Origin: ZC4RG29 sp035304385
GTDB lineage: Bacteria > Bacteroidota > Bacteroidia > Cytophagales > Cyclobacteriaceae
Assembly: GCA_035304385.1 (NCBI GenBank)
Contig: DATGQD010000008.1
Location: forward strand, 1 to 45,625
DNA: 45,625 bases
Reading direction: 5' to 3'
Every line of letters starts with the position of its first letter. Position 1 is the stretch's first letter. The notes under the pieces are model-generated. The model did no database searches. It was not told the DNA's origin and saw only the letters and a program-made list of their open reading frames with translations. Below are positions 41,570 through 45,625 of the stretch, piece by piece. A program made the position numbers and the translations under genes.

Positions 41570-42687
41570 AACGCGTGCTCTTCATAGACCGGGATGGAAC
41601 TCTTATTGTCGAGCCTCCGGACGAACAGATCGACAGCCTGGAAAAGCTGGAATATTATCCGGGTGTATTTACATGGCTGGGGAAGATAGCCCGCGAAGGT
41701 ACTTTCAAGCTGGTTATGGTCACGAATCAGGACGGCCTTGGAACAGACCGCTTTCCGGAAGCGCACTTCCTGCCCCCTCACGAACGCATGATGCGTACGC
41801 TGGCTGCTGAAGGAATTGAATTTGACGCGGTTCACATCGACAGGTCATTCCCTGAAGAGAACCTGCCCACACGGAAGCCGGGCACGGGGATGCTGACCGA
41901 ATACTTCGATGGCGGTTATGACCTTGCAGGCTCGTTTGTCATCGGCGACCGCCTGACGGATGTGGAGCTTGCGAAAAATCTTGGAGCGCGCGCCATCCTC
42001 ATCAACGACGGCAGCCTTCGCGACGCCCTCGCCAACAACGGCCTCGACGAATACTGCGCACTCCTGACATCTTCGTGGCAGGACATCTACGAATACCTGA
42101 GTCTGCCGCCGAGAACGGCGCACGTCCGGCGTACCACGCGAGAAACGGATGTCGATATAACCGTGGGCCTGGATGGAACGGGAAGTTCATCCATTTCAAC
42201 CGGAATAGGATTCTTCGACCACATGCTCGACCAGCTGGCGCGACACGGTGGTATCGACCTGACCATCACCGTGAAGGGCGACCTGCACATTGACGAGCAC
42301 CACACCATCGAAGATACGGCCCTTGCCCTGGGTGAGGCTATGGCGAAAGCGTTGGGCGACAAAAGGGGGCTCGCTCGCTATGGGTTCTGTTTGCCCATGG
42401 ACGATTGCCTGGCACAGGCGGCGATCGACTTCGGTGGGAGGCCCTGGCTGGTCTGGGATGCGACCTTCACCCGCGAGAAAATAGGTGAAATGCCGACAGA
42501 AATGTTTTTCCATTTCTTCAAGTCGTTCGCTGATGCTTCGAAAGCCAACCTCAACATAAAAGCAGAGGGCACGAATGAGCATCACAAGATCGAGGCAATC
42601 TTCAAAGCATTCGCTAAGGCAATAAAGATGGCGATAAAGCGTGAACCGGGAAGTCGCGAACTCCCTTCAACAAAAGGCGTACTATGA
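41566..42687 (+). CDS. hisB: Bifunctional histidinol-phosphatase / imidazoleglycerol-phosphate dehydratase
   Basis: The protein fuses two steps of histidine synthesis. Residues 1-165 form a HAD-family phosphatase with nucleophile Asp8 and Asp10 in FIDRDGTL. Residues from about 180 form the dehydratase, with metal-binding motifs FFDHMLDQLARHGG, DEHHTIED and EGTNEHHKIEAIFKAFAKA. It has 373 residues from the ATG at 41566. The frame is open from 41461, but that stretch overlaps hisC by more than 100 bases, and the ATGA junction at 41566 is the natural start. Such fusions are known from enterobacteria and Bacteroidota. Confidence 0.97.
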   Translation: MKRVLFIDRDGTLIVEPPDEQIDSLEKLEYYPGVFTWLGKIAREGTFKLVMVTNQDGLGTDRFPEAHFLPPHERMMRTLAAEGIEFDAVHIDRSFPEENLPTRKPGTGMLTEYFDGGYDLAGSFVIGDRLTDVELAKNLGARAILINDGSLRDALANNGLDEYCALLTSSWQDIYEYLSLPPRTAHVRRTTRETDVDITVGLDGTGSSSISTGIGFFDHMLDQLARHGGIDLTITVKGDLHIDEHHTIEDTALALGEAMAKALGDKRGLARYGFCLPMDDCLAQAAIDFGGRPWLVWDATFTREKIGEMPTEMFFHFFKSFADASKANLNIKAEGTNEHHKIEAIFKAFAKAIKMAIKREPGSRELPSTKGVL

Positions 42688-42697
42688 CCGCAATTGC

Positions 42698-43303
42698 ATG
42701 AAACTGGCTATAATAAAATACAACGCAGGGAACATCCGGTCTGTGTCGTTCGCCTTAGAACGGCTGGGTATCGCGTTCGACATAACTGACGATCACGAAA
42801 CGATCGCAAAAGCCGACCGCGTGATTTTTCCCGGCGTAGGCGAGGCACGAAACACGATGGCCTACCTCAAAGAGAAAAAACTCGATGCGGTAATCCGTGA
42901 CCTTCGTCAACCTGTGCTTGGGATATGCCTGGGGATGCAGTTGCTCTGCAAGCATTCGGAAGAATATGACACGCCCTGCCTGGGTGTATTCGATCAGACG
43001 GTTCAGCAATTCATACCCAAAGGGTCCATGAAGGTGCCGCACATGGGATGGAATGCCCTTCGGATAAAAGACGGATGGCTCGACCCATCATTGGATGGAG
43101 CGTATGTATATTTTGTCCACAGCTATTACATTCCGGTGAACGAATACACGTCGGCGGAAACAGATTACATTGTACCGTTCAGCGCGGCGATGCAAAAGGA
43201 TAACTTTTACGCCGTTCAGTTCCACCCGGAAAAGTCGGCCGAAGCCGGGGTGACGGTCCTCAAAAGTTTTATGCAAGCCAGTACACTTCTCGAGAGAAAA
43301 TAA
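42698..43303 (+). CDS. hisH: Imidazole glycerol phosphate synthase, glutaminase subunit
   Basis: HisH hydrolyses glutamine and channels ammonia to HisF. The 201-residue class I amidotransferase has the nucleophile Cys77 in GICLGMQLL and the His176/Glu178 pair in FHPEKS. The start MKLAIIKYNAGNIRSV (42698) is typical; a frame extension to 42641 overlaps hisB and is rejected. It lies 10 bases after hisB and 5 bases before hisA. Confidence 0.97.
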   Translation: MKLAIIKYNAGNIRSVSFALERLGIAFDITDDHETIAKADRVIFPGVGEARNTMAYLKEKKLDAVIRDLRQPVLGICLGMQLLCKHSEEYDTPCLGVFDQTVQQFIPKGSMKVPHMGWNALRIKDGWLDPSLDGAYVYFVHSYYIPVNEYTSAETDYIVPFSAAMQKDNFYAVQFHPEKSAEAGVTVLKSFMQASTLLERK

Positions 43304-43308
43304 CGATC

Positions 43309-44022
43309 ATGTATATCATACCTGCAATTGATCTTATCGATGGTAAATGCGTCAGGCTCACGCAAGGCGACTATGCACGTGAAAAAGTCTACCGCGAGGA
43401 TCCTGTGGAAGTTGCCCGGGAGTTTCAGGCTGCTGGATTCACGCGTCTGCACCTGGTCGACCTCGATGGCGCGAAAAAAGGACAGGTAGTCAATTGGAGG
43501 GTAATCGAAGCAATTTGCAAGGAGACATCACTCAAAGTGGATGTCGGCGGGGGCATCAAAAAGGAAGATGACATTAAGAAGTTGTTCGGGTTTGGCGTAA
43601 GCCAGGTTAACCTGGGCAGCATAGCGGTACGGGATCCGGACCTGGTGCGTGCGTGGATTGAAACCTACGGCGAAAGGATTATCCTGAGCGCCGACGTGCG
43701 CGACGGCCGCGTGGCCGTAAGCGGATGGCAGGAGGCCTCGTCTCTTACCGTGGATGAGCTGATCAACACCTATGCGTCGGCGGGACTATCATTCGTCACC
43801 TGCACCGACATCTCCACGGACGGTACGTTGGCGGGACCGGCGATCGGGTTGTATGAGCAACTGGTTGCAGCGTTTCCGACTATACATGTTGTCGCCAGCG
43901 GCGGCGTCGGCTCGATAAAGGATATCGACAGGCTTGCAACAACAGGTGTGTACGGGGTTATCGTGGGCAAGGCCTTGTATGAAGGAAAAATTACAGCCGC
44001 CGAGTTGATGGCTGGGAGATAA
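43309..44022 (+). CDS. hisA: Phosphoribosylformimino-5-aminoimidazole carboxamide ribotide isomerase
   Basis: HisA performs the Amadori rearrangement of ProFAR to PRFAR. The 237-residue (beta/alpha)8 barrel opens MYIIPAIDLIDGKCVRLTQGDY with the catalytic Asp8. It contains the phosphate-binding segments VGGGIKKEDDI and ASGGVGSIKDI, and the second catalytic Asp in CTDISTDGTLAGP. It lies between hisH and the related barrel hisF. Confidence 0.97.
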   Translation: MYIIPAIDLIDGKCVRLTQGDYAREKVYREDPVEVAREFQAAGFTRLHLVDLDGAKKGQVVNWRVIEAICKETSLKVDVGGGIKKEDDIKKLFGFGVSQVNLGSIAVRDPDLVRAWIETYGERIILSADVRDGRVAVSGWQEASSLTVDELINTYASAGLSFVTCTDISTDGTLAGPAIGLYEQLVAAFPTIHVVASGGVGSIKDIDRLATTGVYGVIVGKALYEGKITAAELMAGR

Positions 44023-44046
44023 ACCATTGAAAGGGAATCTGATAAT

Positions 44047-44802
44047 ATGTTGACACGTCGCATTATACCTTGTCTCGACATCAAAGACGGTCGCACCGTC
44101 AAGGGGATCAACTTTGTCAATATCCGCGACGCCGGCGATCCCGTCGAACTGGCAGCAAGCTATGCCGAACAGGGGGCGGATGAACTTGTGTTTCTGGACA
44201 TTTCCGCCACGAACGAACAACGCAAAACGTTCGCCGGGCTGGTCAAGGAAATTGCGCGGGTCATTAACATACCCTTCACCGTCGGCGGTGGGATCTCTTC
44301 CGTGGCCGACGTCGCTCCCCTGCTGGACGCCGGCGCAGACAAGGTGAGCGTAAACTCTTCGGCAGTACGAGCGCCCGCCCTGATCGACGACCTCGTACAG
44401 GCATTCGGATCTCAGTGCATCGTCCTGGCGATTGACGCCCGGAAGGTGGGAAATGTCTGGATAGTGCACACGCATGGCGGCAAAAATCCCACCGAGAAAC
44501 GCCTGTTCTCCTGGGCTAAGGAAGGACAGGAACGTGGCGCCGGCGAGATCCTGTTTACCAGTATGGATCACGACGGCACCAAGGGGGGCTTTGCCAACGA
44601 TGCCCTGAGAAAGCTTCATGAGATGCTCACCATTCCGGTGATTGCGTCAGGTGGCGCCGGTAATATGGAGCATTTTCTGGAGGCGTTTGTTCTCGGGAAG
44701 GCCGATGCAGCCCTGGCTGCCAGCATCTTCCATTACGGAGAGGTCGGCATTAAAGAACTGAAACAATACCTTGCGGAGCGCGACGTGCCCGTACGTTTAT
44801 GA
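44047..44802 (+). CDS. hisF: Imidazole glycerol phosphate synthase, cyclase subunit
   Basis: HisF uses ammonia from HisH to form imidazole glycerol phosphate and AICAR. The 251-residue barrel begins LTRRIIPCLDIKDGRTVKGINF with catalytic Asp11. It has VGGGISSVAD, the second catalytic Asp in LFTSMDHDGTKGGF, and ASGGAGNMEHF for phosphate binding. It lies 24 bases after hisA and 11 bases before hisIE. Confidence 0.98.
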   Translation: MLTRRIIPCLDIKDGRTVKGINFVNIRDAGDPVELAASYAEQGADELVFLDISATNEQRKTFAGLVKEIARVINIPFTVGGGISSVADVAPLLDAGADKVSVNSSAVRAPALIDDLVQAFGSQCIVLAIDARKVGNVWIVHTHGGKNPTEKRLFSWAKEGQERGAGEILFTSMDHDGTKGGFANDALRKLHEMLTIPVIASGGAGNMEHFLEAFVLGKADAALAASIFHYGEVGIKELKQYLAERDVPVRL

Positions 44803-44813
44803 ACTGAAAAACC

Positions 44814-45404
44814 ATGAATATCGACTTTGAAAAGAACGGTGGACTTGTTCCCTGCATCATACAAGACGACCGAACCCTTCGCGTATTGATGATGGGTTAT
44901 ATGAACACCGAGGCCCTGGAGAAAACGCAGCAGGAAGGCCGCGTTACGTTTTACAGTAGAAGCAAGGGAAGGCTTTGGACCAAAGGTGAAACGTCAGGAA
45001 ATTTTCTTGATGTCGTTTCGATCGTACCCGATTGTGACAACGACACCCTCCTGATCCGCGCCGTGCCGCGTGGTCCGGTTTGTCATACCGGCGCCGACAC
45101 GTGTTTTGGCGAATCGAACAAGGCGTTTTCGCTGGGCTATCTTGAAAGCGTCATTCGCAAGCGTCGCGATGAGCCGTCAGAGGGTTCTTATACCGCCAGC
45201 CTGTTTCAGAAGGGCATCAACAAGATCGCACAGAAAGTCGGTGAAGAGGCAGTGGAGTTGGTTATTGAATCCAAAGATGACAACGACGCGTTGTTTGTCA
45301 ATGAAGCTGCCGATTTAATGTATCATTACCTGGTGCTGTTGGCGGCCAAGGGATTTAGTTTGGAGGATATAACGAACAATCTGGCAGGGCGGCATAGCGG
45401 GTAG
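44814..45404 (+). CDS. hisI: Bifunctional phosphoribosyl-AMP cyclohydrolase / phosphoribosyl-ATP pyrophosphatase
   Basis: This HisIE fusion carries out steps two and three of histidine synthesis. Residues 1 to about 105 are the zinc- and magnesium-dependent cyclohydrolase (VLMMGYMNTEAL, TFYSRSKGRLWTKGETSGN, DCDNDT, CHTGADTCF). Residues from about 115 are the pyrophosphatase (LFQKGINKIAQKVGEEAVELVIESK, EAADLMYHYLVLL). The 196-residue length matches other fused proteins. It is the last gene of the operon; no strong intrinsic terminator follows, only short palindromic repeats. Confidence 0.97.
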   Translation: MNIDFEKNGGLVPCIIQDDRTLRVLMMGYMNTEALEKTQQEGRVTFYSRSKGRLWTKGETSGNFLDVVSIVPDCDNDTLLIRAVPRGPVCHTGADTCFGESNKAFSLGYLESVIRKRRDEPSEGSYTASLFQKGINKIAQKVGEEAVELVIESKDDNDALFVNEAADLMYHYLVLLAAKGFSLEDITNNLAGRHSG

Positions 45405-45625
45405 TTTCACCCCAAACGGTGTTTAGCGCCAAATCTGAAATAATTTGCGATTACCGATTTTCGATTATCGATTGTACTGCCTACCGAAAATAGTCCCCAA
45501 CGCACAGACCCGGTCCCAGAGGGACCAAATGTTTGTAGCAGAACGGCGAAAGTGATAACGCGTCCCGTAGGGACGGAATGTTTGACAAGACATGGATACT
45601 TCAATTTCACCCCAAACGATGTTAG
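45405..45625. repeat. Intergenic block of direct and palindromic repeats
   Basis: The block is bounded by two near-identical 20-base direct repeats starting TTTCACCCCAAACG (45405-45424 and 45605-45624). Between them are two hairpins 49 bases apart, GGTCCC-AGA-GGGACC (45512-45526) and CGTCCC-GTA-GGGACG (45561-45575), each followed by (A/G)AATGTTTG. There is also a run of CGATTA/CGATTT units (45448-45474). No credible gene is present. The block probably continues past the window. Confidence 0.7.

Noticed and set aside
45407..45610. Minus-strand open frame of 67 codons at the window end
   Set aside because: It is composed of the palindromic and direct repeats described above and has no protein-like composition; such frames arise by chance in this repeat.
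1..45625. CRISPR arrays, tRNA or rRNA genes, prophage and insertion sequences
   Set aside because: No regularly spaced direct repeats with unique spacers, no cloverleaf-like spacer sequence, no transposase or phage genes were seen on reading through; a covariance-model scan was not possible here.

Overview
The window is chromosomal DNA from a member of the Bacteroidota, most likely a Cytophagales-type bacterium (inference; no 16S is present). Signs of this are a type IX secretion (T9SS) type B C-terminal domain next to a PorP/SprF protein, a TonB-dependent receptor with a carboxypeptidase-like N-terminal domain, DUF1573, DUF4856 and DUF6089-type proteins, a MORN-repeat protein, a fused HisB and a fused HisIE. 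Many genes are preceded by the Bacteroidota promoter pattern TTTG (or TTG), about 19-23 bases, then TAnnTTTG. No rRNA, tRNA, CRISPR array, prophage or insertion sequence was seen.

Region 1-6300 holds the end of a T9SS cargo protein, its PorP/SprF partner, polyphosphate kinase (ppk1) and gyrB. Region 6400-14500 holds a FAD oxidoreductase coupled to a CoA-binding protein, a MORN-repeat/outer-membrane protein, a glutaryl-CoA dehydrogenase, a DUF1573 exported protein, trpS and a small conserved protein. Region 14600-24030 holds hppD, a phosphosugar mutase, mtaB, a LolD-like ATPase, sucC, a DUF6089 protein, a queD-folE pair and a MarR regulator. An orphan promoter and an intrinsic terminator at 19224-19419 outline a possible small RNA.

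Region 24100-33750 is the most unusual. Aconitase carries an extra C-terminal tail of about 170 residues that is lysine/alanine-rich, lacks acidic residues and resembles histone H1. Beside it, on the opposite strand, lies a compact translationally coupled operon (DUF4856 lipoprotein, imelysin-like lipoprotein, HTTM membrane protein, FecA-like TonB receptor). Its promoter overlaps a weak Fur-like palindrome, and a ferritin gene diverges from it. Together these look like an iron acquisition and storage island.

Region 33900-38100 holds a secreted zinc metalloprotease, a Nudix CoA pyrophosphatase and a TPR lipoprotein. Region 38130-45404 is a complete histidine operon, hisG-D-C-B-H-A-F-IE. It is preceded by a 21-residue leader peptide with five consecutive His codons, an intrinsic terminator and a competing antiterminator helix, which is classical ribosome-mediated attenuation in a Bacteroidota genome. 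The window ends in an intergenic block of short palindromic and direct repeats.
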